The translations under genes and the position numbers were made by a program. Shown here in pieces: positions 33,092 to 43,243 of a stretch of 64,000 bases of DNA; position 1 is the stretch's first letter; every line of letters starts with the position of its first letter. The stretch is from Phytophthora colocasiae (taxonomy: Eukaryota > Oomycota > Peronosporomycetes > Peronosporales > Peronosporaceae), in assembly GCA_018806915.1 (NCBI GenBank), contig JAGKQI010000090.1, forward strand, positions 1,984,001-2,048,000. The letters are read 5' to 3'. Below the pieces are notes generated by a model, which ran no database searches, was not told the origin of the DNA, and worked only from the letters and a program-made list of their open reading frames with translations.

Positions 33092-35701
33092 CTATGACAC
33101 GAAGCCCAGCTCCATAGCAGCCTTGTCGGCTTGGTTGCAGATGTTGTCGTCATTACACAGATTGCGCACGTTCGTGAGCTTCTCCGGGTCCTTGAGCTTG
33201 ATGGCAAGTTGCAGCGCATCACTGTACATATCGAGATGGATGAGCGTCTCAAACTTCTCGTCCACAGACGTGATGCGAGCCGTGTAGTTCTCCGCCTGCT
33301 GCTTCTCCCCTTCTTCCAGACACGCGATGGCAAATGCCTTGAAACCGCACGGCGGGTTCTTCTTCTCCATCGAGAACTTGTGGAGCGCATCCCACTGACG
33401 CGTCTCGGCCAGAGCTTTGATCTTCACGCGGTAGAAACGTTTGTCCGGGACTTTAAACTTCTTAGCGAAGGCAGCCACCAACGGGAGCAGCTTCGGCTCG
33501 TACTTACTGTCGCGCAGCAGCAGCTTCATCGTGTTGGAGATCGACAAGCCCACAAGTTTACGACGCTTCACGTTCTCCGGCTTCTCTTCCAGTTTGGCCT
33601 GCTCTTGAAGCAGCTCAATCTGCTCTTCAGTCAGCTTGGCATGCGACGGCAGCTTGGCGTTCGTGTACTTGGTAGTCGCGTCCTTGAGCGCCGTAACCTT
33701 CTCCTCCACGTCTGCCGTCTTGAATGAAAGCAGCAGATCGTTTTCAGCGCTTGCTACATCGGTCCACAGTGCAGGGCTACCGGAGCTCTTTGTGGCTCGG
33801 TAGTACAGCAGCATAAGGTTAATAGCTTCGGCATACATGGGCTCGCGGTTCAACACGTAGCGGAACTCGTCCTTGGAAGGAAGCGTGCGCTCCAAGTGGA
33901 ATAGCGTCATGTAGATAAGGTCCGTGTTGTTGGACTCCAAGGATTTACGCAGCGCCAACTCGAACTCGCCCATAGACAGCAGCAGCGGAACCTGGTCGGA
34001 AGCATTTTCCTCCAAATCCAAGAACATCGTCGCAAGTCGACGGCGGTTCACCCGTTCGGCGCAGTTGGCGATGTCTGCGTACGACACTAAAGTCGCGTTC
34101 TTGAGTTTCTTACGCACCAGTGCCACCAGCTCTTCGTCAGGGACATCTGACGCCGCTTTGACTTTCTCACAGGCCCAGTGCACCAGTACGCGGTCAGTCG
34201 GGATGTTCAGGTACTCGCAGATCTTGAGAGCCAAGAAGTGGTGATGCATAGCAACCAACCGACTCACAACGACTTCGGCTGTAAGACGGTCGAACTGCGC
34301 GACAGTCAGCGGGAAGCCGATCTTCTCTTGACGCAGCGCGTCCAGTACGCGGATCTTGCGGCACATGTCCACGAACAACTCGGCATCCTGCATCGCGTTG
34401 CCTCCACCAGTTCCGGTGCCTCCCGGGAGTGCAGCGGAAGCATCCATGGCCGAGTCAACGAAACACTTGCCGTACGCTGCGGCACGCAACAATGTCGTTT
34501 GCGACGCGTAGTCAAACTCACTGCCTGCTGCGTCCACGCAGTCTTTAATAGCGTCTTCCAGCGCGTTCTGGCTCAGAATAAAGCGAATGTGTTCATCAGC
34601 CTTGGCGTCGCCTGAGTCAAACGCGTCCAGAGCCTGGTACAACATAGCAGCAGGAGCTGTGGAGCCCACACCCTTGATATTCTCCACACACGTCGGTACT
34701 CGCAGCACAATATCGTGCGAGGAGGTACTGTAGACCCTGCAGCAGTCCACTTCTTGAGCCAGAATGATGCTCTCCGAGTACGGAAAGCGAAGCCAGGAGC
34801 CATACGGTCCGACCATGACCAAGCCTGCACTAGGCCAGTACATCAGCACCGAGTCTTCTCCGCACCAGCACATACTCAAGGGACTGGCCTTGCTCTGAGT
34901 GTCGAAAGACAGGATCTTCTTGTCCATCATCGTATTCAGCACCGTCAAAATGCCGTCTTGTGTGAACAGAGCCATGAAAAGTCCATTAGGAGCGATTGCC
35001 ACAGCTGAAATGGGCGCGGCGATGGATTCCTGCAGCTTCATGTCGTTCGCTCCGCCGTCTTTACTCACTACCACGAGAGATTTATTACTCGTTCCAAGGA
35101 GAACTTCCGGATAAATACTTTTCAGAAACTTGGGCTCCAAAACTGCCATACAAGTCGGTGGATTGGCATCCGATAGTCCACAATCTGGTAAAAGCGACAC
35201 TTTCGGTCGGACAGAATCCACATCCAGCACTTGAACAAGAGCCATTTTCTCTGTAAGTGCCACTAAACCTCCACCCCAAGCTTCAAATGTAGCCACTTTG
35301 TCCGTGGAGCCTGGAGGCAGCAGGGAGAAGCGGTTCTCCTCTTCTCCCATCATACTGAAGGCCACACAAGTGCCACTAGCAAAAACACAGAGAAGACGCA
35401 ACTCGTCGGTCCACGACATCCCCACCAGCGTCTCCCGCTTGTCCTCGAAGGGCGTCCAGTCCACAGTACCGAGTTTCTGGCCGCACGCGTTGAACAGTAG
35501 CAGTTGGCGCGCCAAAGGCGAGTCGGAATTCACTTTCACCAGCTTCTTCGGATCGCGCAGAAGCGCCACGGGCCCACCGAAGGGCGCACAAGCAGCCACG
35601 AAGTCACGCAGGTCGGTGACGCCCTCAGAGGCCCAAGTCATCCCGTACACAGCCCATTTCTGGTACTGAACTTTGCCCAAAGTGTGCCATTCGGTCTCCA
35701 T
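33092..35701 (-). CDS. VPS16: VPS16, HOPS/CORVET core subunit
   Basis: 869 residues from ATG 35701 without introns. VPS16 is a core subunit of the HOPS and CORVET tethering complexes, which hold endosomes and the vacuole/lysosome together for SNARE-driven fusion; it pairs with VPS33. The N-terminal half is a beta-propeller-like region (METEWHTLGKVQYQKWAVY, later ESIILAQEVDCCRVYS); the C-terminal half is helical and contains the Vps16 C-terminal signature around SNNTDLIYMTLFHLERTL and GLSISNTMKLLLRDSKYE. Length fits the family (about 800-900). The stop codon of the next minus-strand gene lies about 105 bp upstream of the ATG, so the promoter is very short or overlaps that gene's 3' end. Confidence 0.92.
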   Translation of the reverse strand: METEWHTLGKVQYQKWAVYGMTWASEGVTDLRDFVAACAPFGGPVALLRDPKKLVKVNSDSPLARQLLLFNACGQKLGTVDWTPFEDKRETLVGMSWTDELRLLCVFASGTCVAFSMMGEEENRFSLLPPGSTDKVATFEAWGGGLVALTEKMALVQVLDVDSVRPKVSLLPDCGLSDANPPTCMAVLEPKFLKSIYPEVLLGTSNKSLVVVSKDGGANDMKLQESIAAPISAVAIAPNGLFMALFTQDGILTVLNTMMDKKILSFDTQSKASPLSMCWCGEDSVLMYWPSAGLVMVGPYGSWLRFPYSESIILAQEVDCCRVYSTSSHDIVLRVPTCVENIKGVGSTAPAAMLYQALDAFDSGDAKADEHIRFILSQNALEDAIKDCVDAAGSEFDYASQTTLLRAAAYGKCFVDSAMDASAALPGGTGTGGGNAMQDAELFVDMCRKIRVLDALRQEKIGFPLTVAQFDRLTAEVVVSRLVAMHHHFLALKICEYLNIPTDRVLVHWACEKVKAASDVPDEELVALVRKKLKNATLVSYADIANCAERVNRRRLATMFLDLEENASDQVPLLLSMGEFELALRKSLESNNTDLIYMTLFHLERTLPSKDEFRYVLNREPMYAEAINLMLLYYRATKSSGSPALWTDVASAENDLLLSFKTADVEEKVTALKDATTKYTNAKLPSHAKLTEEQIELLQEQAKLEEKPENVKRRKLVGLSISNTMKLLLRDSKYEPKLLPLVAAFAKKFKVPDKRFYRVKIKALAETRQWDALHKFSMEKKNPPCGFKAFAIACLEEGEKQQAENYTARITSVDEKFETLIHLDMYSDALQLAIKLKDPEKLTNVRNLCNDDNICNQADKAAMELGFVS

Positions 35702-35806
35702 TATGAGTTGGAGATCCGGAAGAATTAGGGGGACTACTTTTACTTACATAAATAAATGTGGTACACATCAAGTTGAAGTGGAAACATGGATACATTTTTA
35801 GGTTGT

Positions 35807-38800
35807 TTAGACTTGATGCCAAGTGCCATAGTCGCCTAGATCCTGCGGCCCGAAACTCATTCGCATGGACTTACGTAGTGCTGGTTCACGGTATAACTCG
35901 CTGGAGTCTGCATCAAGAGAGAGAAGAAGTTCTGGGTCGCTATTGGTTGGAAGAAGAAGAGCTGATGACTCGTTCAGGGTCTCCAGTCGTCGAGCGGGTG
36001 TTGAAGCTTCTTCGTCGCCTGCAGGAGGTTCCTCTGGTTCACCTTCCTCGTCGTGGTCCTTCGTGTCTGTTTCTTCTAGTGGCTGTAGACTGGAATTCAA
36101 CATACTCAACGGAAACTCGGGTGTCTTGACGGAGCTCTGACTCGCGTTGTGCTCCAAACAGTTGTGGCTGCTACGGGCGATCATGTGGTGCTGCTGCTCC
36201 TTGTCACGTACGTATCCCCACAGTACGACGATGTACGTACCCATGAGCAACACCAACACTGCAGCACTCTGTGTGGTCGTGCCACGCTCGAGGATGAAGC
36301 CGCTCATGGCGCCTTGATACAGCAGAAGACTCACACACGTAGCGTGAGTGGCAGTACGCGCGATACTACCGCGTCCCTTGATGCGACGTCGGACATTCAG
36401 CAGCGAGTACTTGTCAACGCCGTGTTGCATCGCAAAGTAGAGCGTTCCCAGAGGCAGAATTAACGGCACGACGGTGCTGAACATGAGCACCACAGTCAAC
36501 GTACTGATCTGCATGGCCGACTGCGTGCCTGTGTAGAACATGTCAGCCTCCACAGCTTGTACCTGTTCCCGAGGGGTCAAGGCGCGTGGCTTCGCCCATG
36601 AGAATTTGACGTACTCAGTGGCACGAAGCAGCACGAGAGCTGTTCCAAGGAAGCAGCGCTGGAGGATGTAGTCCACGTAGAAGATCCCCGAGTTATGCAG
36701 GAATAGCGTGCCGAGCATCCCTAGCACCTCACCGTCGTCCTCGAGATACAGAATGACAGCATCGATGGACATAAATGCAAGACTAGGCACGAAGATGGTG
36801 TTGAAAATCAGGTACACGGAAGCCGTGCGTAGGATCAGTCGTTCCTTGGCTGAGTCTGTCGAAATCGGCTGGATGCGGCCGGCAATCTGAAGCACGTTCA
36901 GCAGTACGGCATTGATCATCACCAGGATGAGTGTGGGGATGTACGTTGCCATCAGCTTCGCCATCCGAGGAGAAATCTTCCTCAACAGATCTCCAAGCTG
37001 AGCCACAAGATCCGACAGCGATTGCGCCGCACCGGTTGAATAGGACGAGCTGCTGGAAATGGCCGACGTCACTGCGATCGGAGACGTGAACAGCAGCAGA
37101 ACCACGAGGATGCACACATTCACCAGTAGTACAACCACCGTACGCTTTGCAAAGGGGAACGACACGCTCTGCCAGTCGATGTCGTCCGGTTCAGGAGCTG
37201 CTTCGAGCTGCCACCGCGTTAGCCCCAGCTCACGCACATAACGCACCAGTCGAGGCTGCGCATGCTCTGGGAACCGAGCCAGGATCGACGTGATACTCTG
37301 GTTACGAACGCGACGGACAAAACGGGCACGGAGTCGAGCCGACTTGAAGATTACGAATGCACGCCCCGCGCCCTTGTTTTCGTGGAGAATACGAGACAGA
37401 CACATCATCTCCCTCTCTCGCAGCTCCTTGATGTGGTTCACAAGCTGCTCCTCTTGTTCCTCCATCGGAACAGGCTTCGAGCACCATCGGAAGCAACAAA
37501 ACAGATTACCAAGCAACAAACGCAGCGACGGGATCATCACACCGCCAGGCAACAAACGAAGCGACCATGACGGCTTCTCACCGTTGAGTTCACGCTCGTG
37601 CAGAATCTTCATGCGCGCCAGCTCCGTTTCCTCATGACGGCGACGAGCTTGCAGTCCGTGGAATTCCGCCAGATTAAACACCACACTCACGTCCTCAACG
37701 TATCCAGGGAAAACCTCGTCCAACAGACGTAGCATCCGCTGCTCACGGAGGTTCTTAGGCAGTCCGCGGTTCACGAAGAGCGACCTGTTGCTTAGTGCGG
37801 ACGGCTGCATTCCGATGAGATGCGTGCGCTCCGGCGTCTTCGTTTTCTCTTCGACGTCCTTGTCATCGGCAATCAGAGGTTGTTTCTCTGGGTCTTCCGG
37901 CTCCTTTTCCTTCGTAGGTGATACAGCTACCTCAGGCGTGACAACTTCCTCTCCAGCGTTAGAATTCTTGTCAACTTCTCCTGCCGGTTGTCCCGCTGTA
38001 GCCACACTGGTGGCATTGGACATAATAGACGACGAGCGCTGCGTCAGTCCCGCCAAGTTGTGGGACCTCCTGGAATTGTGCGTCGGGATTGTTGCCAGCG
38101 CACTCAGTTGTCGGTAGTAGACGAGAAACACGAGCGACGTCACGTAGCACATAACTACTGGCACCCAAAGGTACGGGGACTCGTGCGGCATGACGCGGAT
38201 CGTAGCGTGAGCGAAGGACCACCATTTGTTATCGTCGTCTTGCTCTGCATTGTCACTCCCCATTGCACTAGCAGCAGCGAGTTCTTCTCCATCCATTGCG
38301 AACAGATTTGTAGCTCCTCGTGAACCATCTGAAATGGCTTCGATGCCTTTCACTGCAGCTTCTGCAGCTTCTTCCACCTGTTCCATAGCGTTCGCCCCAA
38401 TAGTAAGGTACAGAGGCAGTAATACCAGCATTGCAAAGACACTGAGGACGCCCAGGAAGCGAGCCGTGTACTGTTGATACAGCAGGTAGAAGGTGCCTTC
38501 AGGTCCGAGTCTCATCTCGACGTCCGTGTCTCGAATTGGAGTGTGCCACAGTAAATCTCCCCATTTCTTGAGCGTAAAGTGAGCTGCTTCCTGTGCTCTT
38601 GCAGATAAAATGGAGCTTGAACCGAAGCGGAACAGACTGAAGCGAGTGCTACGGGCGCCCGCCTGGAAAACGGCCAGCGCCACGAGGAACATAACGCCGT
38701 TAAAGCCTAAAACGAAGCCCATGCCTTGCCAGCCCATAGCTGCGTCCTTGGCTACTGTTGCATTGTAGTCCACGTGCCAGATGTTGTTGGACGGCGCGTT

Positions 38801-38821
38801 GGGCGGCGCGTCCTCCTCCAT
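35807..38821 (-). CDS. CSC1/OSCA/TMEM63-type cation channel
   Basis: 1004 residues from ATG 38821, no introns. The family (DUF221/RSN1_7TM) comprises osmosensitive or mechanosensitive cation channels of the plasma membrane and endomembranes. Visible: an N-terminal membrane segment (GMGFVLGFNGVMFLVALAVF), the cytosolic linker NRGLPKNLREQRMLRLLDEV, the family hallmark AAPEPDDIDWQSVSFPFAKR directly before the main membrane block, then repeated hydrophobic spans up to about residue 860, and an acidic cytosolic tail (KDHDEEGEPEEPPAGDEE). The linker between the first membrane spans is long (about 250 residues) and Lys/Glu-rich. It is transcribed in the same direction as VPS16. Which ion it conducts is not visible. 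Confidence 0.88.
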   Translation of the reverse strand: MEEDAPPNAPSNNIWHVDYNATVAKDAAMGWQGMGFVLGFNGVMFLVALAVFQAGARSTRFSLFRFGSSSILSARAQEAAHFTLKKWGDLLWHTPIRDTDVEMRLGPEGTFYLLYQQYTARFLGVLSVFAMLVLLPLYLTIGANAMEQVEEAAEAAVKGIEAISDGSRGATNLFAMDGEELAAASAMGSDNAEQDDDNKWWSFAHATIRVMPHESPYLWVPVVMCYVTSLVFLVYYRQLSALATIPTHNSRRSHNLAGLTQRSSSIMSNATSVATAGQPAGEVDKNSNAGEEVVTPEVAVSPTKEKEPEDPEKQPLIADDKDVEEKTKTPERTHLIGMQPSALSNRSLFVNRGLPKNLREQRMLRLLDEVFPGYVEDVSVVFNLAEFHGLQARRRHEETELARMKILHERELNGEKPSWSLRLLPGGVMIPSLRLLLGNLFCCFRWCSKPVPMEEQEEQLVNHIKELREREMMCLSRILHENKGAGRAFVIFKSARLRARFVRRVRNQSITSILARFPEHAQPRLVRYVRELGLTRWQLEAAPEPDDIDWQSVSFPFAKRTVVVLLVNVCILVVLLLFTSPIAVTSAISSSSSYSTGAAQSLSDLVAQLGDLLRKISPRMAKLMATYIPTLILVMINAVLLNVLQIAGRIQPISTDSAKERLILRTASVYLIFNTIFVPSLAFMSIDAVILYLEDDGEVLGMLGTLFLHNSGIFYVDYILQRCFLGTALVLLRATEYVKFSWAKPRALTPREQVQAVEADMFYTGTQSAMQISTLTVVLMFSTVVPLILPLGTLYFAMQHGVDKYSLLNVRRRIKGRGSIARTATHATCVSLLLYQGAMSGFILERGTTTQSAAVLVLLMGTYIVVLWGYVRDKEQQHHMIARSSHNCLEHNASQSSVKTPEFPLSMLNSSLQPLEETDTKDHDEEGEPEEPPAGDEEASTPARRLETLNESSALLLPTNSDPELLLSLDADSSELYREPALRKSMRMSFGPQDLGDYGTWHQV

Positions 38822-39148
38822 TTACGTCGACACTTTGAGGAAGTGAGCACTAGGACGATTTGAATATGGAGGGACTGCCAGTCCCGGACTGGGCTAGAGT
38901 CCTGATTCGGGTCGGCGCATACGAAACTATTGTCAATCGAGTTAGACAGGGATAGTATTTTAATAGAAAGGGTATTTATTTATACAGTGGAAATAATGTG
39001 GAAAATGGTAGAAGTGGAGAACTAATTGGTAGAGGTTTTTAGGTTGTCGCTACCAACCAACTGGTAGTTCTACCTGATAACGCTTTACGTTACGTTACGT
39101 TATTCACCATGCTAGTAGCTGCATTCCCAATGGTTTCAACTATCTGTC
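38822..39148. other. Intergenic region
   Basis: Upstream of the channel gene and downstream of the PDI gene. It contains a short TTACGTTACGTTACGTTA repeat at about 39085-39102 and nothing else notable. Confidence 0.5.
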
Positions 39149-40644
39149 TTACAGCACCTTCTTGTTCAGTGCACGTGCAGTCTGGTGAATGACTTGGTCG
39201 ATGATGCCGATGACCGTGAAGACGCCGCCGATGATGGCGCAGGCCGACGTGAGGAAGTGGTAGAACGGCACTGAATCCTCCGAGATGCGCACCGACATGG
39301 GCGACAGGTCGTAGCGGAACATGACGGACGGCAGGTCGTCTGTCTCCAGGTACTCGTTCGAGTGCGCCGTGTACTTGTACACGCTGATCTCGGACCCGTC
39401 ACCTTGCACGTACGAGTTCGTCACCACCTTGATGTAGTGCACGTACGTGTGGTTCTTGTAGAACGACGTGAAGTCCTGGTTGTCCAGACGATGCGTGTAC
39501 AGTTGAGTCTGAGCCTCGCGCGGCAGCTTCGACATCTCTCCGGGCGCCAAGTGCTCACCGAACCACAACTCGTTCACCGTGTGCGACGCGTTCACCAGTG
39601 ACGAGTCCATAGAGTACGCCGGGTTCGCTAAGTGTACGTGGAAGTTACCAGGCACACGCTTCACGTACAAGTGACCATACAGACGACAGCCTTCGGGACC
39701 GACAGCCGAGCGAGCAATCGCCCGGCCCTGCTCACGCGCAGCCTTCTTGTCCTGCTCGAACAGCTCCTTCTTACGGGCCTCTACAGCATCCACTTCGCCA
39801 GCCATGAGCTGTTTGAACTTGTCCACAAAGGCCTCCACCGTACGGTCTCCAAAGTACATTTCCACGGGGGAGACATCGCCGTCTTTGTAGAACAGAATGG
39901 TCGGGTACGCACGGATGAACTGCTTCATACAGAGCTGCGGGTGGGCTTGACAGTCGACAGACGCAACACGTAGCTGCTGGCCATAGTGCAGCGACGGCAG
40001 TGTCTTGGCCACGCGAGTCCACACAGGCTCCAGACGCTTGCACCATACACACCATGGGGCGTAAAAGTCCACAGCCACGTAGTGGTGTTCCTTCAGGAAG
40101 GGCTCGAACGTCTCCTCATCCAGAATAGTGACAGTGGCGTCCGACTCAGGCAGATCACCGTACGTCGTGTCCTCTTCGAACTGAGGCATGATCTGATTCT
40201 CCTGAGCAAGACCGACACTGCGGCCCTTCTGGTCCAGTCGGATTTTGTAGATGTTGGACGTCATGTTGTGCTTGCGCGTGCCCGTCATGTCCGAGACGTC
40301 CACGGACGCGAACTCGCAGGGCAGGTCGGGCACTGTGATGTTGAAGTTGATGCGCATGGTCTGGTCCAGCCCCTCGTCCATGACGATGTCGTACTTGTAG
40401 TCCACCGTGAGGTAGCTGTTGAACTCGAGGATGAACAGCAGGAACATAATGAAGCAACCAGCGATGGACAGACTCACACCAGGCAGTGTGCTCACCGTCA
40501 GGTCCTGCAATTAATACATACAAATATGACATCATACATTTATCAATATTAACTCAGGAAATATACCATAAAGAAGGTTTTAAAACGCACCTCCGGGATC
40601 TTCTTGTAGAAGTCCCACTTCTTCAGCACGTCCATAGCGCCCAT
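39149..40644 (-). CDS. PDI-ERV fusion (thioredoxin inside an ERGIC/ERV protein)
   Basis: Two exons, 40591-40644 and 39149-40504, with GT-AG intron ends; joined they encode 469 residues starting MGAMDVLKKWDFYKKIPE. Order: ERV/ERGIC N-terminal domain with a membrane span (about 29-50), a thioredoxin domain with active site APWCVWCKRL (Cys 170 and 173), and a C-terminal ERV luminal domain (LYGHLYVKRVPGNFHVHL) ending in a second span (SACAIIGGVFTVIGIIDQVI). This resembles plant PDIL5-3/5-4-type proteins, where a PDI-like domain is embedded in a COPII cargo-receptor fold; the thioredoxin part would face the ER/ERGIC lumen. The CVWC spacer is unlike the common CGHC, so redox behaviour may differ. 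The start of exon 1 is shared by ERV41/46-like proteins, which supports it. Confidence 0.9.
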
Positions 40645-41100
40645 GATGGAGATTCGAGGTGTAGGTAAAGTCAGAAGAAAGGCAAGAAGCAGGCGGTTAC
40701 AGTGAGCGTAAGAAGGTCACGTGGAGCGAGCTCTGGGCTGCGCAGTGTCGCCTTCAAGCCGTCCCGGGGATCTTTCTCGGCGCTGCCAAGCTTTTGCGGG
40801 TCTTACGTGGCGGTTCCTCGACGCAACTAATCGCGCATATCGTTAAACTGCATATTGTATTCTTTATAACAGTTTATTTATGTGTAATCATTCCACTGAA
40901 CTTCAGTGACTGAAGTATTTGACCAATGACGACAACGAAACCATAGCAAATCAGAAGTCGTAGATAAAGCATTAGTTTTGACCTATGACAGAGAAAAAAT
41001 CAGAGATAAATATTAGCCAATAAGACGATTGGACGAAAAATGAGCTTTTGGGTACATTGTACCATTCCTCTCATTTTCATTACCGGTATTACTGTGAATT
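40645..41100. promoter_or_regulatory. Divergent promoter region, PDI and MinC
   Basis: 455 bp between two divergently oriented genes, so both promoters must lie here. No specific oomycete initiator motif was recognised with confidence. Confidence 0.45.
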
Positions 41101-42165
41101 ATGCAGCGGGCGGTGCTCACTACGCGGCGCAGGGCGTTCTCCCAGCAGGCTTTGAGGCGCTGGGAAGAGGTTTCCAATGGCCGACGGGCGTCTACAGTGA
41201 AGCCTTCGAGTTGCAAAGCGCTGGAGCTGGACGGGAGGTCCTATCTATTGCCTACATTAACGCTGTCTAAAGTATCAGGGACGAAAGAATCGAAAGATGT
41301 TAAGGATTCGCAGCTCTTCCCTGTTAGAGCCAATCGCCCTACACCGGTGGTGTTGGACCTCCAACAAGTGTCCAGTGATGGTAGACAATTGTTGATTAAT
41401 AGCGAATTGTAGATTTGTTTTCATTTTTAACATTTTTATTTCAGGTTCGCCGCATTCGCAGTCCATCAAGAAGCACGAGCTAAGGAATGAGATTCTACAG
41501 CTACAGGTCAGCTATGGTATTCAGTGTGTAAAGACAGCCTGGTGTTGTTATGCTGAGTGAGTGGGTCTTTGTGGTTTAAATTGCAGGAAGCTGGCTATAT
41601 GCCTGTGGGGATCACCAACGCCAGTGAAGACGTCAAGAAAGCGGCAGCGGCAATAAATCTGCCTTACTTCATCGGGACGAGACTGCACTTGGGGCAGCAA
41701 AAGGCTGGAGTGACTGCTGTGGAGGCTGATGAAGACGTGTCGACCGCTACTTTCGTTGAAGAAGAAAAGACTGCAGCTTCAGGATCTGAGCAGTCGACAG
41801 CGTCGGTAACAGAGCCACTCCCAGCCATGGTCATCAGTCACTCGGTGCGCTCTGGACAGCAGGTGTTCGCGCAGAACAGATCTCTCGTGGTGCTGGGCAA
41901 TGTGAGCTCTGGAGCTGAAGTGATGGCGGACGAAGACGTGGTGGTGTTGGGTACGCTCAAGGGCCGAGCGCTCGCTGGCATTGGAGGCAACGTACGTGCT
42001 CGTATTGTCTGCCAGAGCTTCGACGCCGAGCTTATTTCCATCGCGCACTGCTTCACGACGTGCGACGACCTGGAGCAGGACGAGACTGGGTCGTTGCAAC
42101 GACACAAGCCCACTGCCATCACGCTGCAGGACGACCGACTGCATTTCGAGTCGTCCACTGGGTGA
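41101..42165 (+). CDS. minC: MinC septum-site protein, mitochondrial-type
   Basis: Three exons, 41101-41380, 41445-41506 and 41587-42165, GT-AG throughout; joined they give 306 residues in one frame. MinC inhibits FtsZ ring assembly with MinD in bacteria. The first 35 residues (MQRAVLTTRRRAFSQQALRR...) are rich in Arg with few acidic residues, as in mitochondrial presequences. Residues about 40-135 match the MinC N-domain (SYLLPTLTLSKVS, PTPVVLDLQQVSSD, EAGYMPVGITNASED), and about 180-270 the MinC C-domain with its beta-helix pattern (HSVRSGQQVFAQNRSLVVLG, GAEVMADEDVVVLGTLKGRA, GIGGNVRARIVCQSFDAEL). Introns show it is nuclear, not bacterial contamination. Mitochondrial Min proteins are known from several protist groups; the expected partners here are mitochondrial FtsZ and MinD. 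Confidence 0.9.
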
Positions 42166-42322
42166 CGTAACGAGAGAGCACACGCATTTCCACCATCAAG
42201 ACTGGCGCTTGTATATATCTCCACTCCTACTCTTCCGCTACTTATTGGTCCTGCCACTGTTAAAACTCTTTTGAAATAAATAATCTTCTACACTGCTTCC
42301 TCCTTCCAGAGATGAGTGTCTG

Positions 42323-42922
42323 CTATAGCACGTGGCTCCGTGTCCAGGCCACTGTAGATCGGAACGTCTCGCACTCGTTCACGGCGTCCTGAAGATCTCG
42401 ACGGTACTCGAACGTGCTCTGGCAGTCGCGACCGCAGAACGCGCTCGTATCTGACGCCACTGAAAGCGGGCGGAAGAACAGCAAACCGCAGTTGTAGCAT
42501 GTCACTTGCGCCGTCTTCCGCTGCGCTTGTGTCCTGAACGTCGGATGCTCCGGGACGTCTGTAGGTGCCCACTCCGCTGTCTCCTTGATCTGCAGCTGTC
42601 GTCGCCATTGTGCACGCGCTCCTGCTTCTTCGAGCTCCTTCAACATGTAGACGCGCTGCCAGTCGGAGCAAAAGCTATTGCTACCGACAGCTTTGGCCTC
42701 TGCATTCTGCGGTTCTTCTACTGTCTTTGCTGTCTCCATATCTGCAGGACATGAACTTGCTCTCGGTCGGAGATGCAGTCGACGCTGTACGAACCTCCAC
42801 GCACGCGTGTAGATGCTGCTCTCCTCTTCGGCATCGCAAGTGGTAGCAACGGAGCAAGTCGTGGCGGGTGTAGAGGTATATTGCGCAGGGGAAACCCTCG
42901 GGTTATTCGTAGACATTCTCAT
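42323..42922 (-). CDS. Conserved-looking small Cys-motif protein, unknown function
   Basis: 199 residues from ATG 42922. The C-terminal part has a CxxC ... CxxxC arrangement (VTCYNCGLLFFRPLSVAS and AFCGRDCQSTFEYRRDL) that could bind zinc, similar in spacing to FCS/FLZ-like fingers. The N-terminal half is low complexity with a basic patch (RFVQRRLHLRPRA). Its 3' end faces that of MinC across about 155 bp. No reaction or partner can be inferred. The codon pattern and ATG start support a real gene. Confidence 0.65.
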   Translation of the reverse strand: MRMSTNNPRVSPAQYTSTPATTCSVATTCDAEEESSIYTRAWRFVQRRLHLRPRASSCPADMETAKTVEEPQNAEAKAVGSNSFCSDWQRVYMLKELEEAGARAQWRRQLQIKETAEWAPTDVPEHPTFRTQAQRKTAQVTCYNCGLLFFRPLSVASDTSAFCGRDCQSTFEYRRDLQDAVNECETFRSTVAWTRSHVL

Positions 42923-43243
42923 GGGAAGAAAAACTCCGAAATCTTTCCTGCTTCTTGAGTTGTGAGAAGGAAATTCAGGCCGGGAGTTCGAGTCTGACTA
43001 TGACGTACGCTCGCTCGACCGACTGATACGAATTTCGTTTGACATGATTGAGAACAGGTGAAGGTTCTTCAGCGGGACAGGGACCAAGTGCGCCGAGAGA
43101 ACAACCGCTGACGTTGCCCTATGACGAGCCCTGACGCTAAGTCGCTTTCTCGGTGTACGTAATATATATGAGACAATCCGAGGGCCGGAATGATGGTACC
43201 CGAATCCCTCTGTCACAGTCGTGTGGCTCACAGAAGACTTCCG

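Noticed and set aside
43190..43243. Upstream start for the GCK protein
   Set aside because: In frame, but it adds residues that weaken the mitochondrial presequence. Kept only as an alternative.
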